DNA from: Paenibacillus pabuli NBRC 13638
GTDB lineage: Bacteria; Bacillota; Bacilli; Paenibacillales; Paenibacillaceae
Assembly (NCBI RefSeq): GCF_001514495.1
Contig: NZ_BCNM01000006.1
Location: forward strand, 124,001 to 188,000
Direction: 5' to 3'
Length of the DNA stretch: 64,000 bases
In this document: positions 44,787-52,889 of the stretch, in pieces
How positions within the stretch are numbered: position 1 is the stretch's first letter
Layout of the letters: every line of letters begins with the position of its first letter
Made by a program: the position numbers and the translations under genes
Notes under the pieces: generated by a model
The model's input: only the letters and a program-made list of their open reading frames with translations
Told to the model about the DNA's origin: nothing
Database searches by the model: none

Positions 44787-45720
44787 ACATCTACATGAAC
44801 TGAATACCATCTGTACAGCGGAGTCCAAAACCATTGCCCGGTTAATGATTGAGGAGCAGGTTCAGGAAACCAATACTCCAGAAGCGGATGTTGTGAGGCA
44901 GATGTCGGATTACTATCAGGTGATGAAGGAAGCGGTGCACAAAGGGCTGACAGAAGATACGACATCACGCAGCGGTTTGACAGGCGGAGACGGCAAAAAA
45001 ATGGCTGAGTACATTCGCCAAGGCGAGACTTGCTCTGGGGATGCTTCTGCATTAGCCATGGCGTATGCCCTATGTGTATCGGAAGTGAACGCCTCCATGG
45101 GCCGGATCGTGGCGACACCGACAGCGGGATCCTGCGGCATTATTCCAGGTGTGTTTATCAGCTCCCAGGAGCGATTTGGTTGGACGGACGAACACTTGGT
45201 TAATGGGTTGTTCTGCGCGGGAGCGATCGGGTATGTCATTGCCAACAATTCCTTTATCTCCGGGGCCGAGGGTGGCTGTCAGGCGGAAGTGGGTTCTGCG
45301 ATCGGCATGGCTGCGGGTGCGATGGTTGAACTACGCGGAGGAACACCAGAGCAGGTGGTTCATGCGGTAGGACTCGCGTTAAAAAATACATTGGGACTCA
45401 TCTGCGATCCGGTTGCTGGCCTTGTGGAAATCCCATGCATCGTTCGTAACGGACTCGGTGCAGTAACCGCGCTGGCTGCTGCCGATATGGCACTGGCCGG
45501 GGTACGCAGCGCTATTCCGTCTGACGAAGTGATTGACGTCATGCTGGAGGTAGGCAGCGCAATGCCAAGCAGGCATCGTGAAACGGCTCAAGGTGGACTC
45601 GCTCAAACGCCAACGGGACGGAAAATGATGGAGAAGTTGGCCAAACCGAAGGCGAAGCGTGCCGAACCTGAGTCTGAAGCGCAGTCTTCTGCTGAAAATG
45701 AACCAGAAGCTAAGGCGTAA
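44776..45720 (+). CDS. sdaAA: L-serine ammonia-lyase, iron-sulfur alpha subunit
   Basis: A 314-residue SdaAA: TPTAGSCGIIPGVF (C about 118), ISGAEGGCQAEVGSA (C about 160) and LGLICDPVAGLVEIPC supply the cluster cysteines. A C-terminal tail rich in Lys, Ala and Glu (about 290-314) extends beyond the usual end. GGAG is 8 nt before the ATG. Under the glycine riboswitch, the enzyme would drain serine formed from excess glycine. Confidence 0.95.
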   Translation: MRFKHLHELNTICTAESKTIARLMIEEQVQETNTPEADVVRQMSDYYQVMKEAVHKGLTEDTTSRSGLTGGDGKKMAEYIRQGETCSGDASALAMAYALCVSEVNASMGRIVATPTAGSCGIIPGVFISSQERFGWTDEHLVNGLFCAGAIGYVIANNSFISGAEGGCQAEVGSAIGMAAGAMVELRGGTPEQVVHAVGLALKNTLGLICDPVAGLVEIPCIVRNGLGAVTALAAADMALAGVRSAIPSDEVIDVMLEVGSAMPSRHRETAQGGLAQTPTGRKMMEKLAKPKAKRAEPESEAQSSAENEPEAKA

Positions 45721-45852
45721 AGCTTTTGGCGTGAATCAGTTTTAACTGCTGGAGTCTTTTATTATAAACGGAATAAGGAACCATTTTGATATGAAAAGCC
45801 AATAAAACCCTTCCAGAAGCAGCTGGACCAGCCCGAATAAAATGAATGCCCA

Positions 45853-45902
45853 AGAAGCGCCCTACAGATCCGGTAACCGATCTTAGCGCGCTTCTCTGTT
45901 TT
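45853..45902 (+). terminator. sda operon terminator
   Basis: AGAAGCGC (45853-45860) pairs with GCGCTTCT (45888-45895); an inner AGAT-CGG/CCG-ATCT arm; CTGTTTTT follows. Confidence 0.82.
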
Positions 45903-45965
45903 TAAATCGAGATACAAACAATCCTTCTCTTATTCAATGAGAGGCTATAGACAAAACAGGAACGT

Positions 45966-47720
45966 TTATCTGATCTCCGTTCTTACTACGGCATACCCAT
46001 AAGCAGGCAGCTCAATGGCCAGAACATCACCATCCCTGGCTGTACGGTGGTTGCCGTCCAATAATTCGGTCCATTCCCCGGCACCTGCATCCAGTTCAAC
46101 GATCGCCGTCTCCTCCGAACGATTGAACAGAATGAGAATGCGTTCCTCGTCACTCTGCCGTTCCAGAACCAGCTGGCTTCCCGCGGTACGGGCCTGGAGG
46201 AATCGAACCTTACCTTCTGCTCGCAAGGCAGGATGAGCATGACGAAGTGAGATGAGCTGTTGATAAAAGGTGAACAGCTCACGGTCCTGCTTCGCTTCAT
46301 CCCACTCCATGCATTTCCGGCAGCCTGGATCAGCCCCGCCATCCAGTCCAATCTCATCCCCGTAATAGATGCACGGCGTACCCAGGTACGTGAACTGGAA
46401 CAGGGCCGCCAGTTTCATTTTGCGCTGATCCCCTTCGCATAGCGTGAGCAGCCTCGGGGTATCATGGCTGTCCAACAGGTTGAACGCCACTTCGCTCGCC
46501 TGAAGCGGATAACGAGACAATTGTCGGCCGATGGAGCTCGCGAATGCTTCAGCATCCATTTTATTTTTGACAAAGAAACCATTCACAGCATCGGTAAACG
46601 GATAGTTCATGGATGCGTCGAACTGGTCACCTTGCAGCCAGGCTGAGGATTCATTCCATATCTCCCCGAGAATATACGCATCCGGATTCGCAGCTTTGAC
46701 GACTCGGCGAAAATCGCGCCAGAACGCGTCGTCCACTTCGTCTGCAACATCCAGACGCCAGCCGTCCATACCCACTTCCTTGATCCAATACTCGGCGACC
46801 TTCAACAAATAGTCTTTGACCTCGGGATTTTCCGTGTTCAGCTTCGGCATGTGAGGCTCGAATCCAAAGGTCTTATAGGTAGGAATGCCATCCTTCACAT
46901 CCAGCGGGAACTCGTGTACGTGGAACCAGTCCTTGTACTTGGACTTTTCTCCGTTCTCCTGCACATCCACAAATGGTGCAAACGTCTTCCCGGAATGGTT
47001 GAACACTGCGTCCAGGAGCACCCGAATGCCACGCTCATGGCATAGCTTAACCAGTCGTTTGACGGTGTCTGCATCACCGAAATGCCGGTCTACCCGCAGA
47101 TAATCCTCGGTATCATACTTATGGTTGGTGGTGGCTTCGAAGATGGGGGTGAAATAGATTGCGTTAATGCCCAGCTCGCTGAGATAGTCCAGATGATTCA
47201 TCACACCCTGGAGGTCCCCGCCGAAGAAGTTAAATGGTGTAGGTTCACCGCCCCAAGGCTCGACATTCTCTGGATTAAGTTCAGGGTTGCCATTGGCGAA
47301 ACGCTCGGGGAAGATCTGATAAAAAACAGCATCCTTCACCCACGCAGGCGGTGTAAAAACAGCACCCGGATGAATATAGGGGAACTGAAACATCTGTCCG
47401 GGATCATCGGGTTCATGTTCCTGGAAATCCGTTTCGGACATCCAGAGCTGCTCGTCTCCGCTTTTCAGCAAAAAAGAGTACTTCAGGCGATGATAGGGAG
47501 GCTTTATTTCACCCTCATAGTAGTCAAACATGGCATCGGAGGTGAATTTGGTCAAGGGAATAAGCTCTTTGGTATTTTCCCATGCGTATTTATCGCCAGT
47601 CATGGCGTATACCTCAGTGAGATCATTCTTTTTGGCGCGAAGACGCAGACGAACGGTATCCTTGTCGTAGGCGTAGGCCCAATTCCGTTTGGGTTGATGA
47701 TAGATGGCTTCCAGCAGCAT
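45966..47720 (-). CDS. GH13 alpha-glycosidase (neopullulanase/cyclomaltodextrinase type)
   Basis: A 584-residue intracellular GH13_20-type enzyme. Residues 1-120 form a CBM34-like N domain. The barrel has region I DAVFNH (237-242), region II GWRLDVADEV with nucleophile D324, region III GEIW with acid E353 and region IV LLDSHD with D420. MPKLNTENPEV is the usual extra motif of the subfamily. No signal peptide is seen, so it acts on imported maltodextrins or cyclodextrins. It is a single gene here without a mal transporter. Confidence 0.93.
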   Translation of the reverse strand: MLLEAIYHQPKRNWAYAYDKDTVRLRLRAKKNDLTEVYAMTGDKYAWENTKELIPLTKFTSDAMFDYYEGEIKPPYHRLKYSFLLKSGDEQLWMSETDFQEHEPDDPGQMFQFPYIHPGAVFTPPAWVKDAVFYQIFPERFANGNPELNPENVEPWGGEPTPFNFFGGDLQGVMNHLDYLSELGINAIYFTPIFEATTNHKYDTEDYLRVDRHFGDADTVKRLVKLCHERGIRVLLDAVFNHSGKTFAPFVDVQENGEKSKYKDWFHVHEFPLDVKDGIPTYKTFGFEPHMPKLNTENPEVKDYLLKVAEYWIKEVGMDGWRLDVADEVDDAFWRDFRRVVKAANPDAYILGEIWNESSAWLQGDQFDASMNYPFTDAVNGFFVKNKMDAEAFASSIGRQLSRYPLQASEVAFNLLDSHDTPRLLTLCEGDQRKMKLAALFQFTYLGTPCIYYGDEIGLDGGADPGCRKCMEWDEAKQDRELFTFYQQLISLRHAHPALRAEGKVRFLQARTAGSQLVLERQSDEERILILFNRSEETAIVELDAGAGEWTELLDGNHRTARDGDVLAIELPAYGYAVVRTEIR

Positions 47721-47929
47721 GTTAAAATTCCTCCCGTCTATGCATGTAGTATGTACTTCATGAACGCTATGACATGATATTTGTGAAGCTGGAGATTAAG
47801 GTATAATACAAATAACATGAACGGAGTGTCCCATATGCGGAGCATCGTTTCGTTTATACATACAGCTTACTCCATTATGTTCAGATATATAATTAACCCA
47901 AAGGGGACTGAAAGGAAACGAATTCACAG

Positions 47930-48613
47930 ATGAAAACAAAACTGCTATATATTGAAGACGATTTAGAAATTGCGACATGGGTCAGAGCTGATCTGGAGGA
48001 ACGCGGTTATGAGGTGGTATGGCTTGGAAGCGGTGAGGGTGCGGCTGAAGCGGCCGGGGCCTGCTCGCTGATTATTTTGGATGTCATGCTGCCAGGGCTG
48101 GATGGATTTACGGTAGGTCAGCGGCTCAAAAAGGAACACCCGTCCGTCCCGATCGTGATGCTCTCAGCCAGAACGTCCATTGACGACAAGCTGCATGGGC
48201 TGGATTTTGCCGATGATTATGTAACCAAGCCGTTTCATCCCGATGAACTCGCTGCGCGAATTGAAGTTCAATTGCGGAAGGCGGGAACGGCAGTCTCGTC
48301 CGAAACGGTCGTAAAACTGGATCATCTGTCCATCTATGAGAAGGACCATCGGATCGTCAATGAGGAGACGGGGGAAGAAATTATTTTATCGGGGAAACAA
48401 TTTCATATCTTCGCCTATCTGCTCAGGCATATGGGCATGATTCGTACAAAGGAACAGATCTACGAGGCCGTTTGGAATGAACCTTATCTCGACGGGGACA
48501 AGACACTAATGGTACATATTCGACATTTGCGTGAGAAGCTGGAGCTTGATCCGGCGAACCCTGCTGTTATTCAAACGATCCGCGGTGTAGGGTACCGCGT
48601 GAAGAAGCCATGA
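47930..48613 (+). CDS. OmpR-family response regulator (peptide-resistance system)
   Basis: A 227-residue regulator. REC residues E9/D10/D11, phospho-acceptor D51 (ILDVMLPG), K100 region (YVTKPF), then a winged helix ending VIQTIRGVGYRVKKP. GLDFADDY replaces the common GADDY. Overlaps its kinase gene (ATGA). A TATAAT at 47802 is a likely -10. It probably binds the direct repeats at 50158-50207 before the ABC genes. Confidence 0.92.
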   Translation: MKTKLLYIEDDLEIATWVRADLEERGYEVVWLGSGEGAAEAAGACSLIILDVMLPGLDGFTVGQRLKKEHPSVPIVMLSARTSIDDKLHGLDFADDYVTKPFHPDELAARIEVQLRKAGTAVSSETVVKLDHLSIYEKDHRIVNEETGEEIILSGKQFHIFAYLLRHMGMIRTKEQIYEAVWNEPYLDGDKTLMVHIRHLREKLELDPANPAVIQTIRGVGYRVKKP

Positions 48614-50130
48614 AGTGGAGATCCAGAGAACGAGAGCGGATGAAGGAAAAAGGGCGTAAGGATCTAAATTCGGCAGGGAAACGTAAGCTGCGCTTTGGAA
48701 GGTCCCTGATGTCCCGTTATATGCTGCTGATTCTGGCTGCGGTTTTATTTGTTCCGGTTGTGCTTCCGATTACATCCATCATCTATGTGGTGGTGGTGAA
48801 TAATACGAATACAGACACTGCAGCGCCCTATGGAGATTCTACGAAAATCAGCAACCTGTGGTCCAGGGAATCCAAAGAACTGGATGGTACTGCCCCGAAA
48901 GAGATTCATAAAAGGTTGGAACAGTTACACGGCATATATCCAAAATCGTCGATGTACTATGTGAACAAGAAGGGCGAAACGGCATATATACTCGGAGGGG
49001 AAGACGTTAAGGTAACAGAGTCAACGCAGGCCGGAATAACGATAACTACGTTGAAGTGGTCACGGAATGACAAGAATGTGGCAGTGACCCGAATTCCCGG
49101 CCGATGGGATGCAAACTCTGCCCTCGATTTTATGAAAGAGGCTTCCTATCGTGATCCACTAACCGTGGTTTCTTTTGTGGGAGGCGACAACAAGGACAAG
49201 GGACAGGGCTTTATGGTGATTGAGGTGCCGCGGTATCTTCTGGAAAAGTCACAGAGTAATTGGCCCATGGAACTCTTGTATTTGGGCCTTTTGATGATGA
49301 TCATCTTCCTGTTCTTCATTGTCATGTCGATCCTGTTCTTTGCGCGAATTCGCAAGCGACTCATTCGGCTGCAGACAGCAATGATGACTCCGGGGAAGGA
49401 AGGTATTCCGCTTCCTGTGGATATTCGCAGATCCGATGAGATCGGACAGTTGGAAGAATCATTCAATGCCATGGTCCATCAGCTGACAGACAGCCTGTAC
49501 CGGGAACGGGAGGAAGAACAGCTGCGCAAGCGTCTCGTTGCGGGGCTGTCGCATGATTTGCGTACACCGCTGACGGTGATCCGTGGGCATATGCATTCTC
49601 TTCACAAAGAGTTGCTAAGTCCAACTGCGGACAGTTCATTGCGCCGAATGGAAGCCAAAATGGACGACTTGAGCGAGCTGATTGATAACATGTTGTCATA
49701 TAACCTGCTCGCCAGTGGGAAATATACTTTGAAGCTGGAACAGAAGGACATCCTGCGAATTGTTAGGGAGACCGCTGCGGCTTGGTACCCTGTTTGGGAG
49801 AAAGAACAATATGAGATTGATATTGATCTGCCGGAAGAACCATTAATGTGGCAGGTGGATGAACAGGGCATTCGCCGTGTTCTTGATAACCTGTTTCAGA
49901 ACGTGATTCGTCACGCAGCGAGCGGAAAGTATATCGGCATATCGACAAGTCTGGTCCAAGGAAGAGTTGCGCTTGTTATTCAAGATCGGGGACCAGGAAT
50001 TCAGGAGGATTCCGATACGAAAGGAACAGGTTTGGGCTTATCCATTGTAGATCTGCTGATTCGTGAGATGGGACTGCGCAAGAAGGTGGTTAGCTCGCCG
50101 GAAGGGGTCCAAATATATATCTATTTATAG
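48610..50130 (+). CDS. Sensor histidine kinase (peptide-resistance system)
   Basis: A 506-residue kinase. A basic cytoplasmic N-terminus (about 1-35), TM1 (about 37-62), an extracellular domain of about 155 residues, TM2 (about 218-245), HAMP, HisKA with H315 (SHDLRTP), N box (VLDNLFQNVIRHA) and G box (GTGLGLSI). The large extracellular loop differs from the minimal BceS type; it is closer to lantibiotic-immunity kinases. Partner: the regulator upstream. Confidence 0.92.
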   Translation: MKWRSRERERMKEKGRKDLNSAGKRKLRFGRSLMSRYMLLILAAVLFVPVVLPITSIIYVVVVNNTNTDTAAPYGDSTKISNLWSRESKELDGTAPKEIHKRLEQLHGIYPKSSMYYVNKKGETAYILGGEDVKVTESTQAGITITTLKWSRNDKNVAVTRIPGRWDANSALDFMKEASYRDPLTVVSFVGGDNKDKGQGFMVIEVPRYLLEKSQSNWPMELLYLGLLMMIIFLFFIVMSILFFARIRKRLIRLQTAMMTPGKEGIPLPVDIRRSDEIGQLEESFNAMVHQLTDSLYREREEEQLRKRLVAGLSHDLRTPLTVIRGHMHSLHKELLSPTADSSLRRMEAKMDDLSELIDNMLSYNLLASGKYTLKLEQKDILRIVRETAAAWYPVWEKEQYEIDIDLPEEPLMWQVDEQGIRRVLDNLFQNVIRHAASGKYIGISTSLVQGRVALVIQDRGPGIQEDSDTKGTGLGLSIVDLLIREMGLRKKVVSSPEGVQIYIYL

Positions 50131-50157
50131 AAGCTTAACGTTCGAACAACTGTTAAT

Positions 50158-50207
50158 TTAAACTAAACTTAAACTTGGAGAGAACTTCGTTTTAACCTTG
50201 GAAGGTT
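50158..50207 (+). promoter_or_regulatory. Direct-repeat operator before the ABC exporter
   Basis: TTAAACT at 50158 and 50169 (11-bp period), a poorer GAGAACT at 50180 and TTAACCT at 50192, plus the palindrome AACCTT-GG-AAGGTT at 50194-50207. TATTAT at 50212 may be the -10, with no clear -35. This arrangement fits binding by the OmpR-type regulator. Confidence 0.55.
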
Positions 50208-50232
50208 ACGATATTATCCGAGGTGATTAACA

Positions 50233-51147
50233 GTGAGTAATAACATTATTCAAACCGCTAACTTATGGAAAACATATCGGGACCGTGCGGCGGTTCGTGA
50301 ACTTGACTTGCATATTAAAAAGGGTGATATCTACGGCTTCCTCGGTCCCAATGGTGCCGGCAAGACAACAACCATCCGCATGCTTCTTGGCTTAATTAAA
50401 CCAACCAAAGGAGTCATCCGAATATTCGACAAAGATATCCGCAAAGATCGCATGGAGATTCTGCGGCGTGTAGGTTCCCTGGTTGAATATCCATCGTATT
50501 ACGGACATCTGAACGCGGTGGAGAATCTGGAAGCCATTCGCCGGATTATCAATGTCCCCAAATCGAGAATTGACGAAGTACTCTCCATTGTCGATCTGAC
50601 CCGCGACGCGAAACGCTCGGTAAAAGGATACTCTCTTGGCATGAAGCAGCGTCTGGGCATTGCCAGTGCATTGTTGGGTGAACCGGAACTGCTTATCTTG
50701 GACGAGCCGACGAATGGACTCGATCCTGCGGGAATTCAGGAGATTCGGGAGTTAATCAAACGCATGCCACTGGAACATGGTATTACGGTACTCGTTTCAA
50801 GCCATTTGCTGAGTGAAGTGGAACAGATGGCAAGCCGTGTTGGCATTATTCGTGAAGGCAAGATGGTGCTTCAGGATACCATTGCGAACCTGCATAGCCA
50901 GACAGGGAGTTCCATTCGACTGACGGTATCCGAGCCGGAAGAGGCAATAAAGCTTGCAAGGGAGCAGGGACAGTTCGGCGAGCGGCAAGGAGCGGCCCTG
51001 ACGTTCCCTTATATGGATAACAACGCGATTGCCTTGCTGGTACGCCGGTTGGTTGAACAGGATCATGCGGTCTATCGTGTGGAAGAGCATCGTCAATCCT
51101 TGGAAGACTTGTTCATGCGGGTGATCGGTGAGGGGGCGACCGTATGA
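50233..51147 (+). CDS. ABC transporter ATPase, LanF/BcrA type
   Basis: A 304-residue ATPase of the bacitracin/lantibiotic self-protection type. Walker A GPNGAGKTTT (about 38-47), SLGMKQRLGIASAL as signature, Walker B LLILDEPTNGLDP, and H-loop SSHLL. The C-terminal 80 residues (about 220-304) are the usual accessory domain. GTG start with AGGTG upstream. It drives the two permeases behind it. Confidence 0.93.
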   Translation: MSNNIIQTANLWKTYRDRAAVRELDLHIKKGDIYGFLGPNGAGKTTTIRMLLGLIKPTKGVIRIFDKDIRKDRMEILRRVGSLVEYPSYYGHLNAVENLEAIRRIINVPKSRIDEVLSIVDLTRDAKRSVKGYSLGMKQRLGIASALLGEPELLILDEPTNGLDPAGIQEIRELIKRMPLEHGITVLVSSHLLSEVEQMASRVGIIREGKMVLQDTIANLHSQTGSSIRLTVSEPEEAIKLAREQGQFGERQGAALTFPYMDNNAIALLVRRLVEQDHAVYRVEEHRQSLEDLFMRVIGEGATV

Positions 51148-51860
51148 CAGGCCGAGCATTATCGTCCGATTGGCTCAAGATCCGTGGCAAAGGTATCTGG
51201 TTTCTCGTGTTTCTGGCGCCCATTGGACTGACGGCAATGCAGGCGTTGAACTTCGGATTGCGTCTGGATTATCTGAAACAGCAGTATGGGGATGACCTTT
51301 GGGGTGGCTTATTGAACAATGTGGTCGTTTTTGTACCTCTTGCCTTAATGTTGGGGGCGACCATTCTTAGTTCGATGATTGCCAATGTTGAACATGAACA
51401 GGGATCATGGAAACAGCTTCTGGCATTGCCAATTCCGAGAACAGCCGTGTATCTGGCAAAATTCTTGCTGGCTTGCATCTTGCTCATCATTTCCTCTCTA
51501 TTGTTGACTGTGGGGATGGTGGGTCTGGGTCTGGTGCTCGGATTCGATGCCGGTGAGATACCATGGACGGATACCATCAGACTGGGGCTGCTGCCTTTGG
51601 CTGGTGCACTACCTGTATTGTCATTGGAGCTATGGCTCACGATGGTCACCAAAAATCAGGCACTTCCCGTAACCCTGGGCATTATTCTGGCCATAATGGG
51701 GATGTTCTCGCTCAGCATCTCACCGTACTTCCCGCTGGCTTGGGCACAAATGGCCTGGAATGGACCCCATCCATGGATGTACGCAGGTATGGGCATAGGT
51801 TTGGGCTTGTTAATCATGTTGCTGGGCATGATGCATTTCAACCGGAAGGATGTGGCCTAA
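51144..51860 (+). CDS. ABC-2 permease, LanE/G type
   Basis: A 238-residue membrane protein with six helices, ABC2_membrane_4-like: LSSDWLKIRGKGIWFLV at the N-terminus, NVEHEQGSWKQLLALP after TM2. It overlaps the ATPase gene by ATGA. It would form half of the membrane complex that removes peptide antibiotics from the membrane. Confidence 0.9.
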   Translation: MTGRALSSDWLKIRGKGIWFLVFLAPIGLTAMQALNFGLRLDYLKQQYGDDLWGGLLNNVVVFVPLALMLGATILSSMIANVEHEQGSWKQLLALPIPRTAVYLAKFLLACILLIISSLLLTVGMVGLGLVLGFDAGEIPWTDTIRLGLLPLAGALPVLSLELWLTMVTKNQALPVTLGIILAIMGMFSLSISPYFPLAWAQMAWNGPHPWMYAGMGIGLGLLIMLLGMMHFNRKDVA

Positions 51861-52595
51861 TTGAGCTTTGCGACAACTTATTTCCGAATTCTGTCCGCGG
51901 AACGGCTGAAAATGATCAAGTCTCCGGTGTGGCTTCTGATCCTGCTGAGTCCCTTAATTGCGCTGCTTATTGGGCTGTTATCCACCCCCTCCGGGGATTG
52001 GCGTGTATTAATGACAACGATGGTCTTCCTGCATGGTTTATTGTTGCTGCCGATTCTGACGGGGGTATTTACTTCCTTTGTCTGCCGCTTCGAGCATGCA
52101 GGAGGAGGATGGAAGCAGATGTTGGTCTTGCCGCTCACCCGTACGGGCGTATATGCCGGCAAACTGACAATCGTGCTGCTTCTTCTGGTGGGGACGCAAC
52201 TATTGTTGCTGGGTTCCATTTTGCTGGCGGGTCAGCTGCAGGGCATAACAGCTCCTGTGCCATGGGGATTCCTTGCGGAGAAGTTGTTGCTGGGCCTGTT
52301 CGCCTGTTTGCCGCTTACCGCTCTGCAGATGTTTGTTTCATTGGTATGGAGCAGCTTTGCGGCGCCGCTGGCATTGAATTTTGCGTTGACAGTACCCAAT
52401 ATTTTGATCGTCAACTCGGTCACGTTTGGCCCGTATTACCCATGGGCGCAGCCGATGATCCTAATGACGCCGATGGAAGGCGAGGGATTTGGAGCTTACA
52501 ATGTTCCGCTTGAGACGATGCTGGCGGTCGTTGGAGGCAGTGCTGTTCTCTTCATGCTAATCGGAGTTATATATTTTAGAAAAAAAGAAATTTGA
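51861..52595 (+). CDS. ABC-2 permease, LanG/E type
   Basis: A 244-residue paralogue of the preceding permease: LSAERLKMIKSPVWLLIL and CRFEHAGGGWKQMLVLP match its counterparts. Six helices. A TTG start with GGAAGGATG upstream begins directly after the preceding stop. The three ABC genes and TCS form one resistance module; no peptide precursor or modification gene lies beside it. Confidence 0.9.
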   Translation: MSFATTYFRILSAERLKMIKSPVWLLILLSPLIALLIGLLSTPSGDWRVLMTTMVFLHGLLLLPILTGVFTSFVCRFEHAGGGWKQMLVLPLTRTGVYAGKLTIVLLLLVGTQLLLLGSILLAGQLQGITAPVPWGFLAEKLLLGLFACLPLTALQMFVSLVWSSFAAPLALNFALTVPNILIVNSVTFGPYYPWAQPMILMTPMEGEGFGAYNVPLETMLAVVGGSAVLFMLIGVIYFRKKEI

Positions 52596-52689
52596 ACGAC
52601 AAGAAATAATCTAGATATCATTAATAAATATGCATGCAAAATTTCCCTTCTATAATTAAAAGGTATATGTCGCAATGATTGACGGCAGG

Positions 52690-52711
52690 TATCCCTAGAG
52701 GGGATTTTTTG
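52690..52711 (+). terminator. Terminator after the ABC exporter
   Basis: ATCCC-TAGA-GGGGAT followed by TTTTT; a short stem. Confidence 0.65.
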
Positions 52712-52889
52712 TCGTTTTAACGCGGTTTGTTAAAGAGATGGTAAAGCAAAATTGAACTGGAATCTGATAAAATATAAAAAGCTGTTTCTATATCGCTTAA
52801 CCTGGTTATTCGAGGATAAGCCCATTCTTCCGGAAGTTAGAATTATCCGGTGTTTTATGGATTAAGGCTATAGAAAAGAGGGGTAAGCC

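Noticed and set aside
47082..47777. A 231-codon + frame opposite the GH13 gene
   Set aside because: It is the antisense shadow of a gene with all four catalytic regions.
47817..47933. A 38-codon frame ending in an ATGA overlap with the response regulator
   Set aside because: It would make a tempting leader peptide, but there is no ribosome-binding site before its ATG, and its composition is not convincing.
51563..52513. A 316-codon + frame across both ABC permeases
   Set aside because: It is out of frame with two good permease genes that have coupled starts; its product has no family pattern.
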